NCBI RefSeq assembly: GCF_017654315.1
Contig: NZ_CP072203.1
Span: 3,286,001 to 3,350,000, forward strand
DNA: 64,000 nucleotides
Direction: 5' to 3'
Source of the DNA: Gordonia polyisoprenivorans
GTDB taxonomy: Bacteria > Actinomycetota > Actinomycetes > Mycobacteriales > Mycobacteriaceae
Below are positions 9,505-17,695 of this stretch, piece by piece; the stretch's first letter is position 1, and each line of letters starts with the position of its first letter. The position numbers were made by a program, and so were the translations under genes. Below the pieces are notes generated by a model. That model was not told where the DNA came from and did no database searches. It worked only from the letters and a program-made list of their open reading frames with translations.

Positions 9505-9540
9505 AGGGCCCGGCGGGATGGATCCCGCCGGGCCCTCTCG
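9501..9540. terminator. Bidirectional hairpin terminator (18-bp perfect stem)
   Basis: Bases 9501-9518 and 9523-9540 are perfect reverse complements around a TGGA loop. It lies between the convergent helicase and zinc-ribbon genes, so it can end both transcripts. There is no T-tract, as is common in high-GC actinobacteria. Confidence 0.85.
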
Positions 9541-9553
9541 TGGTGTGGGTCGG

Positions 9554-9760
9554 TCAGACGAGCTCGCCGGCCGACTGGTCCACGGTGGCCTGCATTTCCA
9601 CGAGGCGAGCCTCGTGCTCGTTGAAGTGATGCCGGCAGAAGAGGAGTTCGCCGCCGTTGGGGAGTACGGCGCGCACCTTGGCCGCGGCGCCACAGCGATC
9701 GCAACGGTCCGATGCGGTCAGTGGCAGGGAGATCGGGGGTGTGGTCGCGATGTCTGGCAT
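9554..9760 (-). CDS. Small zinc-ribbon protein (DUF7455-like)
   Basis: 68 aa. ATG 9760 is preceded by GGAGG at 5 nt (ggaggaaaccATG); a longer frame to 9817 has no such site. The protein has CDRCGAAAKVRAV, then LLFCRHHFNEHE, giving a CxxC...CxxH metal site. Small actinobacterial proteins of this type are conserved near sigA and have no assigned function. It is monocistronic and shares the 9501-9540 terminator with the helicase. Confidence 0.85.
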   Translation of the reverse strand: MPDIATTPPISLPLTASDRCDRCGAAAKVRAVLPNGGELLFCRHHFNEHEARLVEMQATVDQSAGELV

Positions 9761-10008
9761 GGTTTCCTCCGTCCCGGTCCGGCACCTCTCGTGCCATTCC
9801 TTCGTGAGCCGGCACATCCGGGCGATGCGCCAACCTCACTGTGTCAGACGTTTTCGGCTTTCGTATTGTTCCGAAGCCCCGGCGAGTTGTGTCGTCACTC
9901 ACCCGTTACACGGGTGGCGCCGCCCGCAACATGGGTTCCACTGGCTGTTACCGGTGGCAAGACGGAGCTCACATCCGCAGGCGCGCACCGATCCGGGGAA
10001 CCCCGGCA

Positions 10009-10962
10009 TCACCCCGCCGGGGTTGCCACCGCACCCGTCGCCGTGTCGCGTTCCTGTTCCTCGCGCAGGGAGCTGATGGCGTCGGAGGACTCCACCTCGC
10101 GGTCGCGCAGGTACTCGCGCAACGAGTACGCGAACGCCGCGGCCCACGCGAGAACCACGACGGTGTAGATCGCCGTCTGCACGGGACGGGCGACGTCGAC
10201 GAGATCGGCCCGCAGCAGACTGCGCACGTTGGTGAGCACGATCAGCCCGCCGACGGAGGCGCCGAGCAGACGCGGCGGGACGTGGCGGACCAGCCAGGCG
10301 GCGAGGGGTGCCGCGAGAACGCCACCGACGAGGATCGCGCCGACCCAGGCGAAGTTGATGCCCTGCGATCCCAGGCTGAACAGGAATCCGAGGCTCGCGG
10401 CGACGGCGATGATGAACTCACTGGTGTCGATCGAACCGATCACCTTGCGCGGTTCGAGACGTCCACTGGCCAGGATCGCCGGCGTACCGACCGGACCCCA
10501 TCCGCCGCCACCGGTGGCGTCGACGAATCCGGCGATCAGACCGAGCGGGGACAGGAACCGTTTGCGCAACGGCTTGCCGAGGTGCTGCCGGGGAATGCCA
10601 CTGAAGGTGAATCGCACGAGGATGTAGAGACCCAGGGCCAGTAGGATCGCCGCCATCACGGGCGCTGCGGCCTCGGTCGACAGATTGGACAGGATCGTCG
10701 CGCCCAGGAACGCGCCTATCGCACCTGGAATTGCGATGCGGCGCACCACTTTCCAGTCGACGTTGCCGAATCGCCAATGCGAGACGCCTGAGACCAGCGT
10801 GGTGCCGATCTCGGCGAGGTGGACGGTTGCCGACGCGGCGGCGGGATTGGTGCCGATGGCCAGGAGCAGCGTCGTCGTGGTGACGCCGTAGGCCATGCCG
10901 AGACTGCCGTCGACCAGTTGGGCGGCAAACCCGACCAGGCCGATGAGGACGATGGTGCGCAT
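10009..10962 (-). CDS. TauE/SafE-family sulfite/organosulfur permease
   Basis: 317 aa with about eight membrane helices. The two family repeats are visible: GFAAQLVDGSLGMAYGVT near the N-terminus and GLIAGFVDATGGGGWGPVGT in the second half. Family members move sulfite, sulfonates or related anions across the cytoplasmic membrane. ATG 10962 is chosen because the membrane domain begins at once and the upstream frame runs back into a separate leader-peptide gene (11031-11138). A short hydrophilic C-terminal tail follows the last helix. The leader peptide and the hairpin between it and this gene suggest attenuation linked to sulfur or cysteine supply. Confidence 0.87.
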   Translation of the reverse strand: MRTIVLIGLVGFAAQLVDGSLGMAYGVTTTTLLLAIGTNPAAASATVHLAEIGTTLVSGVSHWRFGNVDWKVVRRIAIPGAIGAFLGATILSNLSTEAAAPVMAAILLALGLYILVRFTFSGIPRQHLGKPLRKRFLSPLGLIAGFVDATGGGGWGPVGTPAILASGRLEPRKVIGSIDTSEFIIAVAASLGFLFSLGSQGINFAWVGAILVGGVLAAPLAAWLVRHVPPRLLGASVGGLIVLTNVRSLLRADLVDVARPVQTAIYTVVVLAWAAAFAYSLREYLRDREVESSDAISSLREEQERDTATGAVATPAG

Positions 10963-10980
10963 CAGGAGTGTCTTTCGGTG

Positions 10981-11008
10981 CAGAGATCGGAATCGAATCG
11001 GATCTGTG
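10981..11008 (-). promoter_or_regulatory. Candidate attenuator hairpin ahead of tauE/safE
   Basis: Between the leader-peptide stop and the permease start, cagagatc (10981-10988) can pair with gatctgtg (11001-11008) with one mismatch. The loop is rich in gaatc repeats and could form alternative pairings. It is inferred to respond to translation of the leader peptide. Confidence 0.35.
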
Positions 11009-11030
11009 GTCGAATCAGGAAGGTGTGGGG

Positions 11031-11138
11031 TCAGGCGGCGTGGAGCCCGACGCGACACAGCATCGACGCGACCCGCACCAGGTCGACGACACGGCGCCGC
11101 ACCAGAGGTGTTCCGGGTACATCACGCGAAAGCGGCAT
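11031..11138 (-). CDS. Regulatory leader peptide upstream of the sulfur permease
   Basis: 35 codons from ATG 11138. The C-terminal part reads LVRRRVVDLVRVASMLCR, matching the pattern R-R-x-x-V-D-L-x-R-x-x-S-x-x-C of short actinobacterial leader peptides annotated ahead of sulfur and cysteine genes (recalled, not searched). A TACGAT -10 element lies exactly 7 nt before this ATG, so the transcript would be leaderless and begin at the start codon; this decides the start over ATG 11147. It lies 68 nt before the TauE/SafE gene on the same strand. Ribosome stalling at the conserved Cys codon probably controls read-through into the permease gene. Confidence 0.7.
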   Translation of the reverse strand: MPLSRDVPGTPLVRRRVVDLVRVASMLCRVGLHAA

Positions 11139-11145
11139 GTCCGAC

Positions 11146-11151
11146 ATCGTA
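11146..11151 (-). promoter_or_regulatory. -10 element of the leader-peptide/permease operon
   Basis: TACGAT on the minus strand, 7 nt before ATG 11138. The spacing predicts that transcription starts at the A of the start codon. Confidence 0.55.
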
Positions 11152-11248
11152 GGGCTGGTGCCCGCGCACCCCGGCATCGGTGGACGCGTCCGGCTCAGCG
11201 CGCCCGAAACCCTTGACACAGCAGAGAAATCACCCCCGCAGACGCCGA

Positions 11249-11273
11249 CTGCCCCGGCCGTCGGCCGGGGCAG
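11249..11273 (-). terminator. sigA terminator hairpin
   Basis: An 11-bp perfect stem (11249-11259 with 11263-11273) and a GTC loop lie 20 nt beyond the sigA stop codon. Confidence 0.75.
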
Positions 11274-11293
11274 CAGGTGAATCAGGGGCCTGG

Positions 11294-12748
11294 TCAGTCC
11301 AGGTAGTCGCGCAAGACCTGGGACCGGCTGGGGTGGCGCAGCTTCGACATCGTCTTGGACTCGATCTGGCGGATGCGTTCACGGGTGACGCCGTACACCT
11401 GACCGATCTCGTCGAGCGTGCGCGGCTGACCGTCGGTCAAGCCGAAACGCAGGCGCACCACGCCGGCCTCGCGCTCCGAGAGCGTCTCGAGGACCGACTG
11501 CAGCTGGTCCTGCAGCAGGGTGAAGCTCACCGCATCGACGGCGACGACGGCCTCGGAGTCCTCGATGAAGTCGCCGAGCTGCGAATCGCCTTCATCGCCG
11601 ATGGTCTGATCCAACGAGATCGGCTCACGCGCGTACTGCTGGATCTCCAGCACCTTCTCCGGCGTGATGTCCATTTCCTTGGCCAGTTCCTCCGGCGTGG
11701 GCTCACGGCCCAGATCCTGGAGCAGCTCGCGCTGGATGCGACCGAGTTTGTTGATGACCTCGACCATGTGCACCGGGATGCGGATGGTACGGGCCTGATC
11801 GGCCATGGCGCGGGTGATGGCCTGCCGGATCCACCAGGTGGCGTAGGTCGAGAACTTGTAGCCCTTGGTGTAGTCGAACTTCTCGACCGCACGGATGAGC
11901 CCAAGGTTGCCTTCCTGGATCAGGTCGAGGAAGGCCATGCCGCGACCGGTGTAGCGCTTGGCCAGCGACACCACGAGACGCAGGTTCGCCTCGAGAAGGT
12001 GGTTCTTCGCGCGGTTGCCGTCGCGTGAGATCCAGTTGAGATCACGCTTCTGGGCGGTGCTGATCTTCTCGCCGGACTCCATGATCCGGCGCAGCCGCTC
12101 GGTCGCGAACAAGCCCGCCTCGATGCGCTTGGCGAGTTCGACCTCCTCCTCGGCGTTGAGGAGGGCGACCTTGCCGATCTGCTTGAGGTAGGCGCGCACC
12201 GAGTCGGCCGATGCCGTGAGCTCGGCGTCCTTGCGGGCCTGGCGCAGGGCTTCGGATTCCTCTTCGTCCCAGACGAAGTCGCCGGCGGTCTTGGCGTCGT
12301 CGGCCGCCGCGGCCTTGTTGGCCGCTGCGGTGGCGGGTTTGGCTGCCGCTGCGGTGGCGGGCGTGCCCTCGGACTCCTCGTCCTCCTCGTCGTCGGCGGA
12401 GTCCTCGGCGTCCTCCTCGTCGTCGTCGGTCAGGTCGTCGGCGTCGATCTCGACGTCGTCGAGTTCGGCATCGGGTCCGTCGAGTTCTTCGATCGAGGTG
12501 GGCTCGGCATCGGTGTCGTCCGGGGAGTCGGCGTCACCGGCGGCCTTCGGGGCGGCTTTCTTCGCGGCGGTCTTGCGGGCAGGAGCCTTCTTGGCGGTCT
12601 TGCGAGCGGTGGCCTTCTTGGCCGCCTTCTTGGCGGTCTTCTTCGCGGGTGCCTTGTCAGCCGTGGGAACGGTCGACGTGATCGGGTCGGAGACCGTGGT
12701 CGGGTCGGAGACCTCTGCGTCGTTCTGGCGGGTCTGGGTGGCTGCCAC
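11294..12748 (-). CDS. sigA: Primary RNA polymerase sigma factor SigA
   Basis: 484 aa from GTG 12748 (N-terminus VAAT as in mycobacterial SigA), with AAAGG upstream. Residues 1-75 are Lys/Ala-rich with repeated [12 protein letters not shown] motifs, and about 75-150 are strongly acidic. Region 1.2 ([16 protein letters not shown]), region 2 ([20 protein letters not shown] and [17 protein letters not shown]), region 3 ([17 protein letters not shown]) and region 4.2 ([19 protein letters not shown]) are intact. It directs transcription of housekeeping genes and is essential. The long frame beyond 12748 has no family character. A TACAAT -10 element lies about 95 nt upstream. Confidence 0.97.
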   Translation of the reverse strand: MAATQTRQNDAEVSDPTTVSDPITSTVPTADKAPAKKTAKKAAKKATARKTAKKAPARKTAAKKAAPKAAGDADSPDDTDAEPTSIEELDGPDAELDDVEIDADDLTDDDEEDAEDSADDEEDEESEGTPATAAAAKPATAAANKAAAADDAKTAGDFVWDEEESEALRQARKDAELTASADSVRAYLKQIGKVALLNAEEEVELAKRIEAGLFATERLRRIMESGEKISTAQKRDLNWISRDGNRAKNHLLEANLRLVVSLAKRYTGRGMAFLDLIQEGNLGLIRAVEKFDYTKGYKFSTYATWWIRQAITRAMADQARTIRIPVHMVEVINKLGRIQRELLQDLGREPTPEELAKEMDITPEKVLEIQQYAREPISLDQTIGDEGDSQLGDFIEDSEAVVAVDAVSFTLLQDQLQSVLETLSEREAGVVRLRFGLTDGQPRTLDEIGQVYGVTRERIRQIESKTMSKLRHPSRSQVLRDYLD

Positions 12749-12846
12749 GTACAACCTTTCGGATGCGAAACTTGACTGTCCTCGCGGCAGCGTCGGCCGT
12801 CGCGGATGAGGGCTTGGTGCGGCGCACATGGCACCGGTGCGCACCA

Positions 12847-12852
12847 TTGTAA
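12847..12852 (-). promoter_or_regulatory. Candidate -10 element of sigA
   Basis: TACAAT on the minus strand, giving a leader of about 90 nt before GTG 12748. No good -35 hexamer is found at 17 nt. Confidence 0.4.
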
Positions 12853-12913
12853 CGACACCACCCCCGCCGATGTGACAAAGGCCAGGTCAACGGCAGTGTT
12901 GGAAGGTCACGAA

Positions 12914-13747
12914 CTACACGCGGAGACCCTGATCGACGGCCATGGCCGCCCCGACGATACCCGCGGTGTTGAGCAGGGCCGCGGCCTCGACCGGGGTGGA
13001 GTTGGTCAGCAGCGGAATCCATTTCGCCGACTTGCGACTGATCCCCCCGCCGACGATGAACAGCCGTGGCCAGAACAGCGCCTCATAGGTCTTGAGGACC
13101 TCGGACACCTTTTCGGTCCACTTCTCATACGACCAGCCCTTGTCTTCCTTCACCTTTGACGATGCCTGGTGCTCGGCTTCCTTCTTGCCCACCTGCAGGT
13201 GGCCGAGTTCGGTGTTGGGCACCAGTTTTCCGTCGTTGAGGATCGCCGACCCGATGCCGGTTCCGAAGGTCAGCAGCATCACGACGCCGTTGACACCCTT
13301 GCCCGCCCCGTAGGCGTCCTCGGCCATCCCGGCGGCGTCGGCGTCGTTGAGGACCGAGACCTTCCGGCCGTCGAGGTTCTTGCTGAACAGCTCGTAGACG
13401 TCGGTGCCGATCCAGCCCTTGTCGATGTTGGCCGCGGTGCGCATGATCCCGCCGGTGATCACCCCGGGCAGGGTGATGCCGACCGGTCCCTGCCAGTCGA
13501 AATGCGCGACGACCTCGGCGACGCCGCCGGCGACCGCCTCGGGGGTGGCCGGCTGCGGCGTGAGCACCTTGAAGCGTTCGCCCACCAGGGCGCCCGTGTC
13601 GAGGTCGACGATCCCGCCCTTGATGCCGGAGCCGCCGACGTCCACGCCGAAGGCGAGATTGGTTGCCGTCGAAGTCTTTTCGCCCGGGGCTTGCTCTCCT
13701 TCGCTCGCGGAGGGGGTGGGGGAGCCGGGCGTGCCGGACTCGGTCAT
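12914..13747 (-). CDS. ppgK: Polyphosphate glucokinase
   Basis: 277 aa ROK-type kinase that phosphorylates glucose using polyphosphate or ATP. After a 30-residue Ser/Pro/Glu-rich head come the phosphate-1 motif [12 protein letters not shown], the sugar-binding [17 protein letters not shown] and [15 protein letters not shown] segments, and the adenosine/phosphate-2 motif [12 protein letters not shown] followed by [10 protein letters not shown]. The C-terminal [15 protein letters not shown] is also typical. The ATG has AGAGGA upstream. It lies directly upstream of sigA on the same strand, 165 nt away, as in mycobacteria (Rv2702), though sigA seems to have its own promoter. It feeds glucose 6-phosphate to glycolysis. 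Confidence 0.95.
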   Translation of the reverse strand: MTESGTPGSPTPSASEGEQAPGEKTSTATNLAFGVDVGGSGIKGGIVDLDTGALVGERFKVLTPQPATPEAVAGGVAEVVAHFDWQGPVGITLPGVITGGIMRTAANIDKGWIGTDVYELFSKNLDGRKVSVLNDADAAGMAEDAYGAGKGVNGVVMLLTFGTGIGSAILNDGKLVPNTELGHLQVGKKEAEHQASSKVKEDKGWSYEKWTEKVSEVLKTYEALFWPRLFIVGGGISRKSAKWIPLLTNSTPVEAAALLNTAGIVGAAMAVDQGLRV

Positions 13748-13933
13748 GGCGGGTCCTCTCGATACGGGATCGATGCTGATCGGGTATGACGCGTCTCCAG
13801 GCTATCCAGGCGGGCATCGTGGTGCAGCGAGGACGGGCAAACCGTCTCGGCACGTGTCGGCGAGAGCGGTGAGCCCGGTCTCACCGCCCGCCCGAACGCC
13901 CGTTCACGGCGCCGGATGTGTTGACATGGACGG

Positions 13934-14872
13934 GTGGAGCAACAAGGCAGTGATCCCGTCGGCCGGAACGTCGCACCCGAGGATGTGCCGCCGGCGAATG
14001 TGACAGTCGAGAGTCCTGCCGTACTGGCCGACCTCGCCGTCGACATCGCCGAGGCCGCGGCCGATCACGTGCGCAGGCGGCGCCCGGAACTCTTCGGCGG
14101 TCCGGGATCGCAGACCGCCGCTGACGGCGTCGACGCGGTGGCGACCAAGTCGACACCGACCGACCCGGTCACGTTGGCGGACACCGAGACCGAGCAGTTG
14201 ATCCGGGATCGTCTCCGCACGGCCCGACCGGCCGACGAGATCCTCGGCGAGGAATCCGGTGGCGCCGTCGATGTGCCGACCGGGGTGCGCTGGGTCATCG
14301 ATCCGATCGACGGGACCGTCAACTTCATGTACGGCATCCCGGCGTACGCGGTGTCGGTGGCCGCGCAGGTCGACGGCCGTTCGGTGGCGGGCGCGGTGGT
14401 CGACGTCGCGCGCGGGGTCACCTATCACGCGGCCGAGGGCGGCGGCGCGTTCCTGCGCGCCGACGGTCAGACGGTGCCGTTGCGCTGCAACGACATCGAA
14501 CAGGTCGGGCTCGCCCTCGTCGCCACCGGCTTCGGATACGACGCGGCGCGCCGACGGGAGCAGGGGGCGATCGTGGCGCAACTGCTGCCCCGGGTACGCG
14601 ACCTCCGACGCATCGGCGCGGCGGCACTCGATCTGTGCATGGTCGCCAGTGGCGCGGTCGATGCCCACATCGAGCACGGGCTGAGTCCCTGGGATTGGGC
14701 GGCGGGCGGATTGATCGCGGCGGAGGCCGGGGCGGTCGTCCATCTGCCACCGGCTGATTCGCGGTCCTGCGACGGGCACGCGACGATCGCGGTGGCTCCA
14801 GGGATCGCCGCCGACTTCGTCGCGCTGCTCGACGACCTCGGAGCGCGACGGGCACTTCCGGCCCGTCACTGA
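13934..14872 (+). CDS. suhB: Inositol-1-monophosphatase family protein
   Basis: 312 aa, Mg-dependent phosphatase of the IMPase/FBPase fold. Metal-site motifs are intact: GEESGG (Glu), WVIDPIDGTVNF (Asp/Asp), and SPWDWAAGGLIAAEAGA near the C-terminus. It hydrolyses inositol phosphate to myo-inositol, which supports phosphatidylinositol and mannoside synthesis encoded at the other end of this window. GTG 13934 gives the longest plausible protein; GTG 14000 (VTVESPAVLADLA) would remove a poorly conserved head and is also possible. It is divergent from ppgK, and the gene order matches Rv2701c next to Rv2702. Confidence 0.9.
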   Translation: MEQQGSDPVGRNVAPEDVPPANVTVESPAVLADLAVDIAEAAADHVRRRRPELFGGPGSQTAADGVDAVATKSTPTDPVTLADTETEQLIRDRLRTARPADEILGEESGGAVDVPTGVRWVIDPIDGTVNFMYGIPAYAVSVAAQVDGRSVAGAVVDVARGVTYHAAEGGGAFLRADGQTVPLRCNDIEQVGLALVATGFGYDAARRREQGAIVAQLLPRVRDLRRIGAAALDLCMVASGAVDAHIEHGLSPWDWAAGGLIAAEAGAVVHLPPADSRSCDGHATIAVAPGIAADFVALLDDLGARRALPARH

Positions 14873-14936
14873 CACGCTCCTGCGGACGTCACACTCCCGC
14901 GGACCGTCACACCCCCGCGGACGGGATGGGTGTTGC

Positions 14937-15653
14937 TCAGCAGGGTTGGGCGTGTACCGCTTTCACCAGCCCCGGATCCACGCCGGCCTGCGGGTTCTTG
15001 GGATCGGCCGACCGCAGCGCCTCGAGTGCGGCCTGCGCGTCCTGCGACTGCTCGCGCGGCTTGTAGTACTCACCGAGGGCGACGTCGACGTCGGTACCCC
15101 GACGGCCGTCGTTGATCAGCTGGGCGCACGGGATCGCCAGCCACACCGACGCCGCGGCGGACTGTCCGGCGGGTCCGAAGCGGATCTGGGCGACGCAATC
15201 GAGATCGTGGTTCGGGTAGACCGGATCGTCGCCGAAGGCGGTGTCGCTGGCCGGGGTGAACCCCTGGGCGGTGAGGTCGTTGGAGACCGATTGGGCCTCG
15301 CCGCGCTGGGTGGACGCGTTGAGGACGCGCACCTGGAAGGTCGACAGCGCGGCCGGTGCGACCGTCAGCATCTGATCCCGGTTCACGACGGTTCGGGAGG
15401 GGGTTGCACTCGCGCCCGCGGGCGCGGCGGGTGGTGCGGCGGCGGTCGCCGAGGCCGAAGTGCTCGCCGGTGTCGGCTCGTTGCAGGCGGTGGGCGTGGT
15501 GTCGGAATCGGAACCGGCCAGGGCGACCGACCACGCGATGATGCCGAGCACCACCAGAACGGCCAGGAGGATGAGGATCGCGCGCGCGTTCCGACGCTTG
15601 TAGGGCCGACCGTTGTGGTCAGTGGGATAGCCGGTCGTAATCTGCGAGACCAC
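14937..15653 (-). CDS. cei: Envelope integrity protein Cei
   Basis: 238 aa from GTG 15653 with AAGGAG 11 nt upstream. A short basic cytoplasmic head (RPYKRRNARA) is followed by one transmembrane helix (ILILLAVLVVLGIIAWSVAL). A Thr/Ala/Pro-rich linker then leads to an extracytoplasmic LytR_C domain whose first strand is TFQVRVLNASTQRGEAQSV. The end is Gln-Pro-Cys. Mycobacterial Cei (Rv2700) is needed for a normal cell envelope and has the same layout and neighbours. Two cysteines in the domain (DLDCVAQIRF and AIPCAQLIND) could form a disulfide outside the cell. The frame upstream of 15653 enters the divergent promoter region and is not coding. Confidence 0.88.
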   Translation of the reverse strand: MVSQITTGYPTDHNGRPYKRRNARAILILLAVLVVLGIIAWSVALAGSDSDTTPTACNEPTPASTSASATAAAPPAAPAGASATPSRTVVNRDQMLTVAPAALSTFQVRVLNASTQRGEAQSVSNDLTAQGFTPASDTAFGDDPVYPNHDLDCVAQIRFGPAGQSAAASVWLAIPCAQLINDGRRGTDVDVALGEYYKPREQSQDAQAALEALRSADPKNPQAGVDPGLVKAVHAQPC

Positions 15654-15834
15654 CGTGAACTGCGCTCCTTCACCAGGGAAGGGTCGGGCCGCCGGCGATG
15701 AATGCCGGGCCCGACCGCCGATTCTGGCCCAACTGTAGAGGGTGGTCGCCGCGACGGGACGCAGGCGCCGCCGAGTGGGGGATTGCGGTGGCGGCCACCG
15801 CTCCGGGCCGGTTTCATCCGTCGTGCACACACTG

Positions 15835-15863
15835 TTGACTCTGTGATGGCCGTGCACTAGGCT
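15835..15863 (+). promoter_or_regulatory. SigA-type promoter upstream of the DUF4193 gene
   Basis: TTGACT (15835-15840), exactly 17 nt, then TAGGCT (15858-15863). Transcription would begin near 15870, about 200 nt before the ATG. Confidence 0.65.
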
Positions 15864-15908
15864 TCGGGCGCCCGCACTCCCGAGTCCGCTGGAGTTCTGG
15901 CAACCAAC

Positions 15909-15924
15909 TGTGATCAACATCACA
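15909..15924. promoter_or_regulatory. Crp/GlxR-type operator palindrome
   Basis: TGTGATCAACATCACA is a perfect match to the TGTGA-N6-TCACA site bound by Crp/GlxR regulators in actinobacteria. It lies about 45 nt downstream of the predicted start of the 15835-15863 promoter. There it could block elongation, or act as an activator site for a second start nearer the gene. Confidence 0.65.
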
Positions 15925-16073
15925 ACTGTCTGGTCGATGATCGGTAACGAATCACACCGGTCATGACGTTGTAGTGACGCCGGCAAGACAATCCCGGCGA
16001 CTTAGCGCCCCAGCGGTCCAGGTCACGAGCCGACGACCCAAGGTCGCGCTCCTTCAACCAGGTAAGGCACACA

Positions 16074-16373
16074 ATGGCTACTGATTACGACGCCCCACGG
16101 CGCACGGAGTCCGAGGACCTGAACGAGGACTCGCTCGAGGAGCTGAAGGCACGGCGCAGTGAGGCGCAGTCGGCTGCTGTCGACGTCGACGAAAGCGATA
16201 CCGCCGAGTCGTTCGAACTCCCCGGCGCCGATCTCTCCGGAGAAGAACTCTCGGTTCGGGTCATCCCGAAGCAGGCCGACGAATTCACTTGCACCAGTTG
16301 TTTCCTCGTCTACCACCGCAGTCGTCTGGCCCGTGAGAACGGCGCAAGCATGATCTGCGTGGACTGCGCCTGA
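16074..16373 (+). CDS. DUF4193 zinc-binding protein
   Basis: 99 aa; ATG 16074 has AAGG six nt upstream. The first 70 residues are acidic with a coiled-coil-like Glu/Lys/Ala stretch (DLNEDSLEELKARRSEAQSA). The conserved C-terminus has FTCTSCFLVYHRSRLA and MICVDCA, two CxxC pairs forming one zinc site. The family is abundant in mycolic-acid bacteria (Rv2699c) and has no known biochemical role; its size and zinc knuckle suggest a partner of RNA polymerase or another complex, but that is a guess. It has its own upstream promoter and a terminator after the stop. Confidence 0.88.
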   Translation: MATDYDAPRRTESEDLNEDSLEELKARRSEAQSAAVDVDESDTAESFELPGADLSGEELSVRVIPKQADEFTCTSCFLVYHRSRLARENGASMICVDCA

Positions 16374-16390
16374 TCGACCCCACCCGACGA

Positions 16391-16409
16391 ATCCGCCCTC
16401 CGGGCGGAT
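16391..16409 (+). terminator. Hairpin terminator after the DUF4193 gene
   Basis: An 8-bp perfect stem (16391-16398 with 16402-16409) and a 3-nt loop lie 18 nt after the stop codon. Confidence 0.65.
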
Positions 16410-16459
16410 CGTGGTGGGGCCCAGGGTGTCATCCCGTCACCGGTTGCTCGTGGGGATGT

Positions 16460-17077
16460 TCACCCGTTGCCGGCGGCTGCGTCGGCAACACCCAACGCAC
16501 TCAACAGTTCTGCGGGCCTGCGCGTCGACACCAACCAGTACGGGGTCGGGTCGTCCGGGTCGTCCAGAACGAGCAACACCATCGTCTTCACCCACGCGTG
16601 ATGGATGAGGAACGCCGCGGGGTCGAGCTGACGGCCCAGGGCGGCACTCTTCGCCGACGCCGGCACCGACGCCCCGCGTGCGATGACCGACCGCGGCAGC
16701 CGAGCTTTGCCGGCGTGCAACTCGCCGTCGGCGGTCACCCGAATCCGGGTGTGCCCCATCGACACCAGGACCAGCGCACACACGATCGCTGCGCCGAGGT
16801 AGCCGAGCAGACCCCACTGTGAGTCATGGGCCGACAGTTGGATCTCATGACCGACCACACCGGTCACCACCACCGCGGCCAGCCACCACCACCACGGCAC
16901 GGACAGCCGCTCGGCGTATCGATCGCCGCCGCCGGCACCGGCCTCAGCAGTCCCCGACACCGCACCAGAGGGGGCCACGGCGTCGGACTCGCCGGCAGCC
17001 TCCGTACGGGGTTCGTGGGTGCTGGGTTCGGCGGCACTGCGGGGTTCGGCGGCACTGCGGGGTTCCGGGTCACTCAC
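16460..17077 (-). CDS. DUF3093 membrane protein
   Basis: 205 aa from GTG 17077. A low-complexity head with a PRSAAEPRSAAEPS repeat is followed by YAERLSVPWWWWLAAVVVTG, which starts two membrane helices (about residues 60-110). A soluble C-terminal domain follows (TRIRVTADGELHAGKARLP to the DDPDDPTPYWLVSTRRP motif typical of the family). The function is unknown; it occupies the Rv2698 position between DUF4193 and dut. A TACGCT -10 element 7 nt before the GTG predicts a leaderless transcript and decides this start. The gene is back to back with dut, only 23 nt apart. Confidence 0.85.
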   Translation of the reverse strand: MSDPEPRSAAEPRSAAEPSTHEPRTEAAGESDAVAPSGAVSGTAEAGAGGGDRYAERLSVPWWWWLAAVVVTGVVGHEIQLSAHDSQWGLLGYLGAAIVCALVLVSMGHTRIRVTADGELHAGKARLPRSVIARGASVPASAKSAALGRQLDPAAFLIHHAWVKTMVLLVLDDPDDPTPYWLVSTRRPAELLSALGVADAAAGNG

Positions 17078-17100
17078 ACCCCTCAGCGTAGTCTTCCCCC
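17078..17100. promoter_or_regulatory. Overlapping divergent leaderless promoters of DUF3093 and dut
   Basis: The whole gap between the two start codons is 23 nt. Minus-strand TACGCT (17085-17090) is 7 nt from GTG 17077, and plus-strand TAGTCT (17089-17094) is 6 nt from GTG 17101. The two -10 elements share two bases, so polymerase probably cannot occupy both at once. Confidence 0.6.
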
Positions 17101-17610
17101 GTGGCCTCAGAATTCCCCCCTGCGACCGGGTCCGCCCCGTCCGATTCGCTCTCGTCCGACTCGATCGGACCGGTCCGCATCCAACGGCTGGACCCCGACA
17201 TCGCACTGCCCGCACGGGCTCATCCCGGTGACGCCGGGGTTGATCTGTGCTCCACCATCGACCTCGAACTCGCGGCCGGGCATCGCCGGCTCGTGGGCAC
17301 GGGTATCGCGATCGCCCTGCCGCACGGCACCGTCGGTCTGGTCCACCCGCGCTCCGGACTCGCCGCGCGTGCCGGTCTGTCGATCGTCAACGCCCCCGGC
17401 ACGATCGACGCCGGGTACCGCGGCGAGATCAAGGTGTGTCTGATCAACCTCGATCCGACCGAGACCATCCACATCTCGCGCGGTGACCGCATCGCGCAAT
17501 TGGTGATCCAGCGCGTCGAACTGCCCGAGTTCGTCGAGGTCACCGAACTCGACGAGACGAGCCGTGGCACGGGCGGATACGGGTCCAGCGGCGGCCACGC
17601 GATCCTGTGA
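17101..17610 (+). CDS. dut: dUTP diphosphatase
   Basis: 169 aa trimeric dUTPase, which converts dUTP to dUMP and pyrophosphate, keeping uracil out of DNA and supplying dTMP synthesis. All five motifs are present: [32 protein letters not shown] and the C-terminal [10 protein letters not shown] arm. The N-terminus is about 20 residues longer than in most homologues and is Ser/Pro-rich; GTG 17101 is supported by the TAGTCT element 6 nt upstream (leaderless). It is followed after 85 nt by the DUF3710 gene on the same strand, as in mycobacteria (Rv2697c-Rv2696c). Confidence 0.95.
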   Translation: MASEFPPATGSAPSDSLSSDSIGPVRIQRLDPDIALPARAHPGDAGVDLCSTIDLELAAGHRRLVGTGIAIALPHGTVGLVHPRSGLAARAGLSIVNAPGTIDAGYRGEIKVCLINLDPTETIHISRGDRIAQLVIQRVELPEFVEVTELDETSRGTGGYGSSGGHAIL

Positions 17611-17695
17611 GGCGTGCGCCCGGTCCTGGACTACCCTGCAGTGGCGAGGGTGACGCGGTACCAACCGTGAAAACGGCGATGGGAGACACGAACTG

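Larger units (their letters stand above)
15654..16073. other. Divergent regulatory region between cei and the DUF4193 gene
   Basis: 420 nt without a gene. It holds a well-formed -35/-10 pair (15835-15863) reading towards the DUF4193 gene, a Crp/GlxR-type palindrome (15909-15924) and a long leader of about 200 nt. Nothing else was recognised. Confidence 0.6.

Noticed and set aside
9999..10024. An 8-bp hairpin at the end of the TauE/SafE gene
   Set aside because: It overlaps the stop codon and last codons, and its 10-nt loop and lack of T-tract make it a weak terminator candidate.
12157..12748. The SigA N-terminal Lys/Ala and Asp/Glu repeats as a possible separate histone-like gene
   Set aside because: The segment is continuous in frame with the sigma regions and this bipartite head is normal for SigA in this order.
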